A DNA stretch of 64,000 bases from an uncultured Rubritalea sp. (lineage in GTDB: Bacteria > Verrucomicrobiota > Verrucomicrobiia > Verrucomicrobiales > Akkermansiaceae). Below, piece by piece: positions 45,218 to 54,532 of this stretch. Location of the stretch: NCBI GenBank assembly GCA_937923145.1, contig CALAJT010000015.1, forward strand, positions 62,001 through 126,000, in the 5' to 3' direction. The notes below the pieces were generated by a model, which searched no databases, had not been told where the DNA came from, and was given only the letters and a program-made list of their open reading frames with translations. The translations under genes and the position numbers were made by a program. Position 1 is the first letter of the stretch. Each line of letters opens with the position of its first letter.

Positions 45218-46855
45218 TTAGTCCTTCTTAGGTGAGTCTTTTTTATCTTCTTTCTCTTGGTCGTCGCCGTCTTCTTCTTGATCAGTTTCTTCCTCTTCTA
45301 CCGTTGGGTATTCATTCTCAAATGAGGCTCCAGGATTGAAGTCGGTCTCATCTTCTTCATCTTCAGTAGATGGGGTCACATCTTCGGTTACTTGTGCTTC
45401 GTGGTTAGATTCGTAGTCCGCTTCGTCTTCTTCTGTGTAGACTTCTGATTCGTCATAAGGTTCAACTTCTCCATCGTCAATTTCTTCGCCTTCATCATCT
45501 GATTCCCCATTGTAATCTTCATGAATCTCGGAATTATGACCTACGTCATTAGGCACTCTACCTGGGACTGGAACTATACGCGGTGTTTGATGATCATCGT
45601 CGTCTTCACTATCTGGGTCATCAGCATGATGGTCGTGATAATGATCGTGATGATAATCTTCATGGTCATGGTGATGATGATGATCTTGATCATATACATC
45701 CTCATCATCATTCAAGCCCTGCTCCTCTAATAAAGCGTGATAAGCGCGGATTTTTTCGCGTTCCTCTTCCTCTGCGACGAGTTCTTTCTTACGACTGAAG
45801 TAAGCTAGCCAGATACATATTTCATAAAGTATAACCATCGGCACAGCGAGCATAGAGAGAGTAAGTGCATCGCCTGTTGGGGTGATCACTGCTGCTACTA
45901 CCATGATCGAGATAATCGCATAAGAACGGGTGTTACGCATGGTCTCATAGCTGAGAATACCAATTTTCACTAAAGTCATAACAACTACTGGAAGCTCAAA
46001 TGAGAGACCGAAAATGAGTGTGAACTGAGTGGCAAAACTGATATATTCACCTATACGCCATTCATTCTGAACGCCCATATCTTTTCCGTATTCGAAGAAG
46101 AAGTCTAGCGCTTTTGGAAGCACACTGTAGTAGCAGAAAAATACTCCTCCTAAGAAGAGTCCAAAGCCGATTAGTAGCGCCGGGAATAGAGCTTTGCGTT
46201 CCTTCGGTTTCAGCCCGGGAACCACGAATTGGAGTATGAAGAATAGTAAGAATGGGAAGGATATTATTATACCCGAGAATACTGATAGCTTAATAGCTAG
46301 CATGAAGGTCTCAGTAGGTTTCAATGAACTCATAAAGACCATATCTTTACGGGCATTTACAGCATCGCTGGGGTTTGTCATTAGCAGACTGATGACGAAA
46401 TCTTTCTTTTCGTCGTCTATATCCGGTAGATTCTTAATGAAAAAGTTTCGTTTTTCTACGTCGTCAATGACTAGTGCTGTGCGGTAATAACCAGCACACT
46501 CTGCATAGTATTTGAGTTTTTCGTCCGCAAATTGTGCGTAAAAATGTGTGCGCTGTTCAGGGGTGAGTTTAGCAGTCCTGTTCGCTGCTTTCTTAGCTTG
46601 TTCCCACTGGATTGGGGTTATCGTAGGAGGTAATTTTGCTTCTTCTGATTTCTGCCATACTTGCTCAATAGGTCGACGTAAAATATCTAATAGAGTACCT
46701 CGGAATAGGTAACAGAGAATGGTAGCTACCATGAGTGTTACTACCACACGCACGATGAGATCACGTAGATCCTCTAGGTGCTCCATGAACGGTTTTTCAG
46801 CCGTTTGTCCGCCTGCTTTGTCACGCAGCTTAAATATTTTCTTTAAGAAAAACAT
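45218..46855 (-). CDS. tatC: TatC twin-arginine translocase with large acidic His-rich tail
   Basis: 545 residues, about twice a standard TatC (about 250). The FMEHLEDLRDLIVR signature near residues 24-37 that contacts twin-arginine signals, and the later helices (FVVPGLKPKERKALFPALLI, ELPVVVMTLVKIGILSYETM, AIISIMVVAAVITPTGDALT) identify it. An extra segment of about 100 residues lies in the first periplasmic loop, and a roughly 190-residue C-terminal cytoplasmic tail from about 355 is extraordinarily rich in His, Asp and Glu (DQDHHHHHDHEDYHHDHYHD region, then long acidic stretches). No tatA or tatB is in the window. The transport core looks complete. Confidence 0.9.
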   Translation of the reverse strand: MFFLKKIFKLRDKAGGQTAEKPFMEHLEDLRDLIVRVVVTLMVATILCYLFRGTLLDILRRPIEQVWQKSEEAKLPPTITPIQWEQAKKAANRTAKLTPEQRTHFYAQFADEKLKYYAECAGYYRTALVIDDVEKRNFFIKNLPDIDDEKKDFVISLLMTNPSDAVNARKDMVFMSSLKPTETFMLAIKLSVFSGIIISFPFLLFFILQFVVPGLKPKERKALFPALLIGFGLFLGGVFFCYYSVLPKALDFFFEYGKDMGVQNEWRIGEYISFATQFTLIFGLSFELPVVVMTLVKIGILSYETMRNTRSYAIISIMVVAAVITPTGDALTLSMLAVPMVILYEICIWLAYFSRKKELVAEEEEREKIRAYHALLEEQGLNDDEDVYDQDHHHHHDHEDYHHDHYHDHHADDPDSEDDDDHQTPRIVPVPGRVPNDVGHNSEIHEDYNGESDDEGEEIDDGEVEPYDESEVYTEEDEADYESNHEAQVTEDVTPSTEDEEDETDFNPGASFENEYPTVEEEETDQEEDGDDQEKEDKKDSPKKD

Positions 46856-46901
46856 CGAATTATTTCAGTAATGTATTGGGGAATAGTAACCTAAATAATA
46901 G

Positions 46902-49334
46902 TTATTCTACTGGTATAGCCTTAGGTGGCTTTGGTGGTTCTACTGGTTCAGTAAGGACACTAGGTTCTTCAGCTGCAGTGGTAGATTGGTTTGGTTCCCC
47001 AGCAGGTTCTTCAGACTCTACTACACCAGGAGGTAATTCACGCAGCGGTGGTTCAGCTGGATCAGTAGGTTCTTCTATTATGAGTGCTTTTGGTGGCTTT
47101 AGTCCTTCTGCCGGTAGTGCCGGAGCTAAGGGGTCATTATTACTAGGCTCGATAGGCGTGCTAGGATCTAGAGTATTTTCTGGATCTAATACATTAGGCG
47201 CTTCTGGCTCATCTAGATCCTCTACGATCATTGCTTTTGGTGGCTTGTCAGTTGCTATGTCTTCTCCTACGATGAGTGCTTTTGCAGGCTCGCGGTCAGG
47301 ATCACCTAGTGGTGAAACAAGGTCGTCAGGTAAACCAGCGTCTACGATCATTGCGCGATTAGGCAGACGGTGTCTGGAAAAGGCTTGTCCTTGTAAAGGA
47401 TTGAAAAATGCTGGCACCATAGGGGCGGCACTTTTACCACCACTAACCTTTTCACCAGGTGCTCCCTCATAGAGAACAGCAAAAGCGTATTTAGGATTTT
47501 TATGTGGAAAATATCCAGCGAACCAGGCTAGGTTCTGATTAAGTCCTTTAGGTCCCCATTGGGCAGTTCCTGTCTTTCCGCAAAGTAGAGCATATGAGAT
47601 AGAGCCACGTCTTCCTGTGCCGTATTTTTCATTTACCACACTATACATACCTTGTTTAACAATATGCACTGCTTTTGGATCTATAGTAGGTTGGTCTCGG
47701 TCTTGTGGCTTACTAGCCATCGTGATCACGCCTTTATTATTCTGAACTTGTCTGATTAAGTGTAGCTTTGGTAGAACACCATCATTGGCGATTCCAGCCA
47801 TGCTCTGTGCAACTTGTAGTGGTGAGGCGAGGATTGGTCCCTGACCGATTGCGCTGTTTGCTATATCACCCTGTTTGATAGTTCTTTTATACTTCCTGAG
47901 AGTGTATTCGTTACTGAGTAGATTTCCTTTTGCTTCGCTATCTAGGGGTAAGCCAGTGCGCTTACCATAGCCTAATAAACTCGCAACAGTCATAAATCTA
48001 CCAGGCTGTTTTTTCTCTGACTTAAGAGCGGCTTGGATGAAAAATGGATTGTTAGACATAGTAGTCGCGTAGTTAATCGAAATGGGACCACGGCTAGCTT
48101 TTGACCAATCCCAGAATTTGTGGTTACCAAGTTTTATGTATTTTGGACAATCTAGTTTAGTATTTTTATAGATCGCTTTCGTTTCTAGAGCAGCAATACC
48201 CGTGACCACCTTAAAAGCAGATGCTGGTGGGTAGAGACCCTGGAATGCACGAGCGTAGAGAGGTTTGCTTTTGTCGTTTAGAAGCTTCTTATAAGCATCA
48301 TTGTCCATGTAAGGAACCCAAAGATTAAGATCATATGACGGACGCGATGCCATAACGAGGATTTCTCCTGTTTCGATATCGATCACTACGAATGATCCAC
48401 GGCGACTGTATCTCTTCAGCACACGCTCAGCACGTTTTTGCCATTCCAAGTCTATGGTTGTAACCACGGTGCCACCAGGTTTTGGTGGGAAATCTTGTCG
48501 GCGAACTTCTCTGCCGTGGCTATCGTACTGGAGCTTTCGTTGACCATCTATTCCGCTAAGAGTCTCATTATAATGTTTTTCTAGGCCGCCTCGACCTTCA
48601 AGCTCCCAGAATAATGGATCTCCATAATTAATAGGACCCTTCTCTAGTTTCAGACTTTTACTACCTACGTAGCCGATAATGTGTGCGGCTGATGCTTTCT
48701 GTGGATAGACGCGTTGGTAGATAGGATGCAGAATGATGCCTTTGAAGAGCTTTTCTTGCTTGAGGAAGTTGTCTTTCTTAACAGTAGAGATCGCATATTT
48801 AAAGGGCATCGGAATCCAGCGACGATGACGATAGTGCTCAACCAGCTCTTTGTCCTTCACATCAATCTCACAGCCAAATAGCTCATTCGCTTTTGCTATT
48901 TTTTCACGGCACCATTGTATTATAAATTCGTCTGATTCATCTTCAAACTGATCCATCTGAATAGCCGGATACCAGATGATTTTAGTCTGCGCGAACGGGT
49001 AGCCGAAGCGATCTGTGATCTGCCCGCGAGGAGCTGGAATAGCTAGCGACATAGTGCGCGCGTCTCTACGAGTGTGAATACTTGCTTCGTCGTAATCTAG
49101 GAAATTATCTTCTTCAGCCTTGTCTGCTTCCGCAAGTTTTTCAAGATCTGCTTTCTCCAGATGCTCCTTATTCTCTTTATCAGTAATCTCATTTTTCACC
49201 GTTGAGGTCTGAGCGAGTGACGAAATACTCATAGCTGCAACTGTGATGAGACTGCAAGATTTAGTTAACAGCTTAATTGATGACCGCTTTATAGTCGGGA
49301 TTGATGTGAGAGAATATGACGAGAGTGGTTTCAT
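46902..49334 (-). CDS. mrdA: Penicillin-binding protein 2-type transpeptidase with repeat tail
   Basis: 810 residues. Class B PBP with transpeptidase motifs SAFK at 372-375 (SxxK), SNN at 427-429 (SxN) and KTG at 587-589, and an N-terminal dimerisation domain beginning at about 98 (IPAPRGQITDRFGYPFA). The GRGGLEKHYNETLSGIDG and DLEWQKRAERVL blocks are typical of PBP2. The N-terminal hydrophobic segment (about 25-42) ends AQTS and looks as much like a cleavable signal as an anchor. From about 655 a proline-rich tail carries five short related units (AMIVDAG, AKALIVGED, PKAMIVED, PKALIIEEP, PKAIPVE). rodA is not adjacent. PBP2 versus another class B type is likely but not proven. Confidence 0.85.
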   Translation of the reverse strand: MKPLSSYSLTSIPTIKRSSIKLLTKSCSLITVAAMSISSLAQTSTVKNEITDKENKEHLEKADLEKLAEADKAEEDNFLDYDEASIHTRRDARTMSLAIPAPRGQITDRFGYPFAQTKIIWYPAIQMDQFEDESDEFIIQWCREKIAKANELFGCEIDVKDKELVEHYRHRRWIPMPFKYAISTVKKDNFLKQEKLFKGIILHPIYQRVYPQKASAAHIIGYVGSKSLKLEKGPINYGDPLFWELEGRGGLEKHYNETLSGIDGQRKLQYDSHGREVRRQDFPPKPGGTVVTTIDLEWQKRAERVLKRYSRRGSFVVIDIETGEILVMASRPSYDLNLWVPYMDNDAYKKLLNDKSKPLYARAFQGLYPPASAFKVVTGIAALETKAIYKNTKLDCPKYIKLGNHKFWDWSKASRGPISINYATTMSNNPFFIQAALKSEKKQPGRFMTVASLLGYGKRTGLPLDSEAKGNLLSNEYTLRKYKRTIKQGDIANSAIGQGPILASPLQVAQSMAGIANDGVLPKLHLIRQVQNNKGVITMASKPQDRDQPTIDPKAVHIVKQGMYSVVNEKYGTGRRGSISYALLCGKTGTAQWGPKGLNQNLAWFAGYFPHKNPKYAFAVLYEGAPGEKVSGGKSAAPMVPAFFNPLQGQAFSRHRLPNRAMIVDAGLPDDLVSPLGDPDREPAKALIVGEDIATDKPPKAMIVEDLDEPEAPNVLDPENTLDPSTPIEPSNNDPLAPALPAEGLKPPKALIIEEPTDPAEPPLRELPPGVVESEEPAGEPNQSTTAAEEPSVLTEPVEPPKPPKAIPVE

Positions 49335-49489
49335 AAGCTACAAGTAGATACGAGTATTCTAAGCCAATATTATCACAAGTCGATAGAAACTAGGCGATTT
49401 TTCATATTACGAAGTAATCTACCCCTTATCTAAATGTTCCTTAGAAAAATCTGTTGTAGCTATTAAAGATCGTGCTTATATTAATACTA

Positions 49490-50785
49490 ATGTTTGAAGT
49501 AAGAGATAGGCCAGAAATGGTAGAGAGAGCACTGCTGGTTCGCATTTCCTTTAATAAGAGAAATGTAGACGAAGATATTAGCCTTTTGGAAGAACTCGAA
49601 GAACTGGTGAATACACTAGGCATCGGTATCGCTGAGACCCAACTCGCTCACTCTCGCTCCATGCATAGAAAGTATCTTTGTGGAACTGGTAAGGCTGAAG
49701 AGGTCGTAGAATACGCTAGAGCACATGAATGCGATTGCATCGTTTTTGATAATGAACTTGCCCCTTCACAGCAACGCGAGTGGGAGGAATTAGCTCAGAT
49801 TTGTGTGATAGATAGAGAAGAAGTCATTCTCGATATTTTCGCCCAACGCGCACAGACTAAAGAAGCTACCCTTCAAGTAGACCTGGCAAGAATGCAGTAC
49901 GCCCTACCGAGACTTTCTAGAATGTGGGGACATTTAGACCGTGAAGGCGGAAGTGGAGCAGGCGGCGGTGGTGGTGGTGCTTCCAGAGGTATGGGAGAGC
50001 AGCAGGTAGAGGTAGATCGAAGACTCGCACGTCAAAGAATAGACAGAACAAAGCGTGAACTTGAAGCTGTCCGCACTCAGAGAGCTACCAGACGTAAAGA
50101 GCGTGAGAAATTTGATACTGCACACGCTGCCATTGTTGGTTACACTAATGCCGGTAAGTCTACTTTGTTAAACAAGATCTCTGGCTCAGATATCATGGCG
50201 AAAGATATGCTCTTCGCTACTCTAGATACTACCACTCGTAGTATCGAATTACCTGACGGACAGACATTACTACTCACTGATACTGTAGGATTTGTAAGGA
50301 ATCTACCGCACCGTCTAGTTGAAGCTTTTAAGGCTACTCTAGAGGAAGCTGTATTGGCGGATTTTTTGATACATGTACTAGATACTGGATCTCCTGAGGC
50401 TATCACATTTTTTGAAACTACAATGCATGTTCTCGGTGAACTTGGGGCAGCAGAAAAGCCGATGATAACCGTGCTAAATAAAATCGATAAAGTAGAAGAT
50501 AAAAGTATTATCGCTAGTTTGCAGGATAGATTTCCCAATGTCGTTTTAGTCTCTGCTCATACTGGAGAAGGTATAGATGAACTACTCCAGGAATGCTGTG
50601 TCATGCTCGGCGATAGAGTTCGTAAAAGAACATACCGAATCCCTCAGTCTGAAGGTCAGCTCGTAAACCAGCTACATGATGATGCGAAGGTAATTTCTAC
50701 AGATTATGAAGGTAACGACATTATTATCACTGCCATCGTTCCAGCAGTAATTTCAGGTAGACTTGAGAAATATTTAGCAGAGTAA
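49490..50785 (+). CDS. hflX: Ribosome-associated GTPase HflX
   Basis: 431 residues from ATG 49490 (MFEVRDRPEMVERALLVRI); ATG 49520 and 49472 are alternatives. HflX splits stalled 70S ribosomes. The N-terminal GTP-binding-proximal domain includes HSRSMHRKYLCGTGKAEEV, the glycine-rich linker GGSGAGGGGGGASRGMGEQQ is followed by a coiled coil, then G1 GYTNAGKS, G3 DTVGF and G4 NKID. C-terminal domain of about 60 residues. It diverges from the PBP2 gene. Confidence 0.95.
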   Translation: MFEVRDRPEMVERALLVRISFNKRNVDEDISLLEELEELVNTLGIGIAETQLAHSRSMHRKYLCGTGKAEEVVEYARAHECDCIVFDNELAPSQQREWEELAQICVIDREEVILDIFAQRAQTKEATLQVDLARMQYALPRLSRMWGHLDREGGSGAGGGGGGASRGMGEQQVEVDRRLARQRIDRTKRELEAVRTQRATRRKEREKFDTAHAAIVGYTNAGKSTLLNKISGSDIMAKDMLFATLDTTTRSIELPDGQTLLLTDTVGFVRNLPHRLVEAFKATLEEAVLADFLIHVLDTGSPEAITFFETTMHVLGELGAAEKPMITVLNKIDKVEDKSIIASLQDRFPNVVLVSAHTGEGIDELLQECCVMLGDRVRKRTYRIPQSEGQLVNQLHDDAKVISTDYEGNDIIITAIVPAVISGRLEKYLAE

Positions 50786-50855
50786 CATATATGCATTATG
50801 AAGACCTCATCTAGTTGCTTTTTCGTAATATCTGCTGTATGTTATATTATATATC

Positions 50856-51902
50856 ATGCGTCTTACTAACATCCTCCAGATCTTCACTCTCCTATGTTTA
50901 ATCAAATCTTCTGTTTCTGCTAAATTACCAGAGAAGCAGCTAGAAAACATCCGTCTTCAAATTTATCTAGACCAGCAACACTTCGGACCAGGAGTAATCG
51001 ACGGTAAATTCGGCACATATACTAAAATGGCTGTTGAAGCCTACAACCAAAAACATGAGCGAGAACTAGGTGATTGGGATGGTGTTAAATCTGATGCTAT
51101 AAAAGAAGTTACACATTCATTCGCTCTAGCTACTGTCCCTGATGAAGCAACTAGTTTTGTGAACTCCGCACTACCTTATTCTAAGGACCGCGAGCTCCAA
51201 GCTAAAGAGAAGCAAATGTCCTACCGCTCTGTAGCGGAATTTATGGCTGAGCGATATCATACTACTCAAGATATTCTCATAGCCCTCAATGGCTCTAGTA
51301 AAATACGTAATCTAAAGCCCAGAGCTGCGATTAAAGTTCCGAATGTAACTCCATTCCTAATAGAAAATTTAGATGATGGTAAGAGCTATAAAGAGGACAA
51401 GAATTTGAGTAGGAGGTGGGTCGTAATAGATACAAAGAAGAAGCAACTACGTATTTTTGAAGCTGCTTTTGACTTATTAGAGAGAAATCCAGATGATGCG
51501 CCTTCTAAGGCAGTAATCGTTGACGAAGACTTTGTGCCCTATGACGAATCAAAAGCAAAGCTGATAGCAGCGTTTCCTATCACACCAGGTAAACCACAAT
51601 TTATTCATTATGGTAAATGGGAGCTAAGAAATGCGATTGAATTTCCAACATGGCGCTATGATAAACAGCTGCTCGAAACTGGTGTGCGTAGTAGATCAGG
51701 GCTCGATATACCAGCTGGTCCTAACAATCCAGTGGGAGTTTTATGGCTCGGCCTTTCAAAGTCAGGCATAGGAATTCACGGTACAGATAATCCGCAAACT
51801 ATCGGAAGAGCTCGGTCATCTGGCTGTATCCGTATGGCGAACTGGGATGTAGTGCATGTTCCTAAATACGTCCGCCCTGGTGCTACTGTAATGATTAAAT
51901 AA
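50856..51902 (+). CDS. L,D-transpeptidase with peptidoglycan-binding repeat
   Basis: 348 residues with a signal peptide (about 1-22). An N-terminal peptidoglycan-binding-type helix set (LDQQHFGPGVIDGKFGTYTK), a LysM-like segment (YHTTQDILIALNGSSKIRNL) and the YkuD catalytic domain with GIHGTDNP and SSGCIRM, Cys nucleophile at about 324. It probably cross-links or attaches lipoproteins to peptidoglycan in the periplasm. It lies between hflX and the convergent mnmG, 13 bases from the latter's stop. Confidence 0.9.
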   Translation: MRLTNILQIFTLLCLIKSSVSAKLPEKQLENIRLQIYLDQQHFGPGVIDGKFGTYTKMAVEAYNQKHERELGDWDGVKSDAIKEVTHSFALATVPDEATSFVNSALPYSKDRELQAKEKQMSYRSVAEFMAERYHTTQDILIALNGSSKIRNLKPRAAIKVPNVTPFLIENLDDGKSYKEDKNLSRRWVVIDTKKKQLRIFEAAFDLLERNPDDAPSKAVIVDEDFVPYDESKAKLIAAFPITPGKPQFIHYGKWELRNAIEFPTWRYDKQLLETGVRSRSGLDIPAGPNNPVGVLWLGLSKSGIGIHGTDNPQTIGRARSSGCIRMANWDVVHVPKYVRPGATVMIK

Positions 51903-51915
51903 GCTATTTCTAAGC

Positions 51916-53766
51916 CTATTTCTCTATCCAAATTGAAAGCAACGCGAGATCTGCTGGAGTAATTCCTGAAATCCTTCCTGCCTGACCAATAGTAAGTGGT
52001 CGGATCTTTTCAAGTAACTGTCTCGCTTCGTTTTTTATACCATTAACTAGCTGATAATCAATCTCTTGAGGTATTTTTTTATGTTCCATCTTGGCAACAC
52101 GTTCTACCTGTTTACGTTGACGCTGTAAGTGGCCCTCGTATTTAAAATCTGTTTCTATAATAGGCCAGAGCGCTTTGTCATACTTTTCAATAATTTTGTC
52201 AGGTAAGTCTTCCCAGGAGTTTTCTGGTCGTCTAAACCAAAGATCCATTCGAGCTTGTTGATGAGTAGTCGCACGTACATATTCGGCTGCCTCTGCTAGC
52301 GTTTTGACTTTTTCCGCTGTGCGCTGAGCACGGTAATCCGTGACGATCCCCCGCTCTGCTGCATTAGCTGTCAGCCTTAAATCTGCGTTATCTTGGCGTA
52401 ATAATAATCTGTATTCTGCACGGCTAGTGAACATACGGTATGGCTCAGTACAACCTTTGGTAACCAAATCATCGATCATTACACCTATGTATGCTTCATC
52501 TCTGGCTAAGATATAAGGAGCTTCTTCTTTTACTTTTAGCGCAGCATTTACTCCAGCCATAAGCCCTTGTGCTGCTGCTTCTTCATAGCCTGAAGTTCCA
52601 TTAATCTGTCCTGCAAAATATAAATTCTCTACGCGCTTTGTTTCGAGTGTAGGCAATAACTGAGTGGGTGGACAATAATCATACTCCACCGCGTATCCAG
52701 GGCGAATGATTTCAGCGTTCTCAAGTCCTACTATAGAGCGAATAAAATCAAGCTGAACATCGTATGGAAGAGATGTAGACACGCCATTAATGTAATACTC
52801 GTGAGTGTGTCGACCCTCAGGTTCTAGAAATACTTGGTGCCTTTCCTTCTCTGCAAACTTCACTACTTTATCTTCAATACTCGGACAATAGCGTGGTCCT
52901 ACTCCAGCAATGTTACCAGAATACATGGCTGATTGATGAAGATTCTCACGAATGACATCATGAGTCTGTGGGTTAGTGTAAGTGATCCAGCACGGCACTT
53001 GTTCCACGTGGAACTTTTCATCTCCCCATGGGTTTAGCGTGAAGATATCATTGGGCTCTTTGATGAGCGTATCATAGAGATACGAGAATTTCGGTATGGG
53101 TGAGTCACCTTCTTGTTTTTCGCATTTAGAGAAATCAATTGATCTACCATTTATACGACATGGTGTCCCTGTCTTGAATCGTTCAACTTCGAAACCGAGG
53201 TCTTTGAGGCTGTCACTAACAGTAGAAATAGCATCCCCCATTCTCCCACCTTTTTCATTTTTGAGACCTACATGCATAAGCCCTCTCATAAATGTTCCAG
53301 CGGATAGGATCACCGTTTTTGCACCTATTTCCATCTGCAGGCTAGTTCTGATACCGCAGACCTTATCATTCTCGACAACTATCTCAGCAACATTCCCTTG
53401 GTGTAGATCTAGATTAGGAGTGCTTTCGATAAGGTGTTTCATTCTAAATTGATAGGCTTTCTTATCGCACTGAGCACGTGGCGCTCTCACTGAAGGACCT
53501 TTCTTTTGATTAAGCATTCTCCACTGAATAGCAGTCGCATCTGTGTTTAATGCCATAGCTCCACCAAGTGCATCTATCTCTCTAACCATGTGCCCTTTCG
53601 CTAGTCCACCAATAGCGGGATTACATGACATAGCACCGATGGTATCTAGATTTTGAGTAAGCATCGCTACAGAACAACCCATGCGCGCAGTAGCTAGGGC
53701 TGCTTCTACGCCTGCATGACCCGCCCCTATTACTAAGACATCGTAGTGTTTTGGATACTTAAACAT
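51916..53766 (-). CDS. mnmG: tRNA uridine 5-carboxymethylaminomethyl modification enzyme
   Basis: 616 residues. The FAD-binding [12 protein letters not shown] is at about 13-24, with [20 protein letters not shown] and [13 protein letters not shown] as the gid-family signatures and a C-terminal MnmE-interacting helical domain. With MnmE it installs cmnm5 on wobble U34 of tRNAs. mnmG (gidA) is commonly near the replication origin, in line with the parS-like sites in and beside it and the oriC candidate 7 kb away. mnmE, parA and parB are not in the window. Confidence 0.95.
   Translation of the reverse strand: MFKYPKHYDVLVIGAGHAGVEAALATARMGCSVAMLTQNLDTIGAMSCNPAIGGLAKGHMVREIDALGGAMALNTDATAIQWRMLNQKKGPSVRAPRAQCDKKAYQFRMKHLIESTPNLDLHQGNVAEIVVENDKVCGIRTSLQMEIGAKTVILSAGTFMRGLMHVGLKNEKGGRMGDAISTVSDSLKDLGFEVERFKTGTPCRINGRSIDFSKCEKQEGDSPIPKFSYLYDTLIKEPNDIFTLNPWGDEKFHVEQVPCWITYTNPQTHDVIRENLHQSAMYSGNIAGVGPRYCPSIEDKVVKFAEKERHQVFLEPEGRHTHEYYINGVSTSLPYDVQLDFIRSIVGLENAEIIRPGYAVEYDYCPPTQLLPTLETKRVENLYFAGQINGTSGYEEAAAQGLMAGVNAALKVKEEAPYILARDEAYIGVMIDDLVTKGCTEPYRMFTSRAEYRLLLRQDNADLRLTANAAERGIVTDYRAQRTAEKVKTLAEAAEYVRATTHQQARMDLWFRRPENSWEDLPDKIIEKYDKALWPIIETDFKYEGHLQRQRKQVERVAKMEHKKIPQEIDYQLVNGIKNEARQLLEKIRPLTIGQAGRISGITPADLALLSIWIEK
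53001..53014. promoter_or_regulatory. parS-like palindrome 1 (inside mnmG)
   Basis: GTTCCACGTGGAAC, a perfect 14-bp palindrome equal to the ParB site consensus GTTTCACGTGAAAC except for a symmetric T-to-C change. It lies within the mnmG coding sequence, as some parS sites do. Confidence 0.65.
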
Positions 53767-53827
53767 ATCTCTTTATTTAGCTCTACTACTAAGCTAGGTC
53801 AATAGCCAACGACATCTATTAGTTATT

Positions 53828-53841
53828 GTTCCACGTGGAAC
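53828..53841. promoter_or_regulatory. parS-like palindrome 2 (upstream of mnmG)
   Basis: Second exact copy of GTTCCACGTGGAAC, in the 174-base gap between mnmG and the divergent membrane-protein gene. The centre-to-centre distance to copy 3 is 38 bp. Confidence 0.7.
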
Positions 53842-53865
53842 TATTTATTGTATTTTTATCATAGA

Positions 53866-53879
53866 GTTCCACGTGGAAC
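53866..53879. promoter_or_regulatory. parS-like palindrome 3 (upstream of mnmG)
   Basis: Third exact copy of the same palindrome, in the same intergenic gap as copy 2. Paired close sites like these favour ParB loading. Confidence 0.7.
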
Positions 53880-53940
53880 TTTATGATAAGAGTAAGAATT
53901 ATCTTTGCTAGAGTAACTATCTAGTCTTATTATCTGTCAC

Positions 53941-54507
53941 ATGAACAGACCTTGGATAGCAGCCATCATCGTAGCCACGATACTAATCGTTTTCCGATTA
54001 TTTACCGCTGGTAATTATGACTACGCAAACTTTGCCCCCGTAGCTGCACTGCTATTCTGTGGTGGAGCTTTCTGGAAGAATAATAAATGGATGCTACCAA
54101 CAGCCGCTCTTACATGGTTAATCTCATGGCCTCTCGTTAGTATGATTCAAGGTTACTCTCCGTTTCACATTTCTAATGTAGTAACATTAATTGGCTTCGC
54201 AATAGTAGTAGCACTCGGACTAGCTTTCACGGGAAAATCTGCTGTTAAGCTAATTTTAGGTACATTACTTGGTGCAACAGCATTCTATTTTATTACAAAC
54301 ACAGTAGCATTCTTCAGCGATCCTCTCTATGCTAAGACACTAGAAGGATACATCCAATGCATGTGGACTGGTTCACCCGTTTCTAAGATCCCAACATGGG
54401 CATTTTTCAGTAATAGTCTCATAGGAAATGTATTAGGTACTAGCCTCTTCTTGGCAACTATGAGCATACCGATCATCAAGCAGAAGACTGCTTTTCAAGT
54501 AGCATAA
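53941..54507 (+). CDS. DUF6580-type membrane protein
   Basis: 188 residues with about five membrane helices. YANFAPVAALLFCGGAFW after the first helix and WAFFSNSLIGNVLGTSLFLA near the end match the DUF6580 pattern ('NF.PVAA...FGG..F' and 'W.FF.N...GN...T..F'), seen as putative transport or ECF-substrate-like proteins in this phylum. It precedes pdhA by 25 bases on the same strand and may share its transcript. Confidence 0.7.
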   Translation: MNRPWIAAIIVATILIVFRLFTAGNYDYANFAPVAALLFCGGAFWKNNKWMLPTAALTWLISWPLVSMIQGYSPFHISNVVTLIGFAIVVALGLAFTGKSAVKLILGTLLGATAFYFITNTVAFFSDPLYAKTLEGYIQCMWTGSPVSKIPTWAFFSNSLIGNVLGTSLFLATMSIPIIKQKTAFQVA

Positions 54508-54532
54508 ATTTTAAACGACAAATTAATACATT

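Noticed and set aside
45521..45798. Met/Ile/His/Asp-rich plus-strand frames
   Set aside because: Antisense of the His/Asp codon runs of the TatC tail.
46876..47472. 198-residue Gly/Ser-rich plus-strand frame
   Set aside because: It is the complement of the proline-rich PBP2 tail; its composition is a by-product of GGT/TCT complements.
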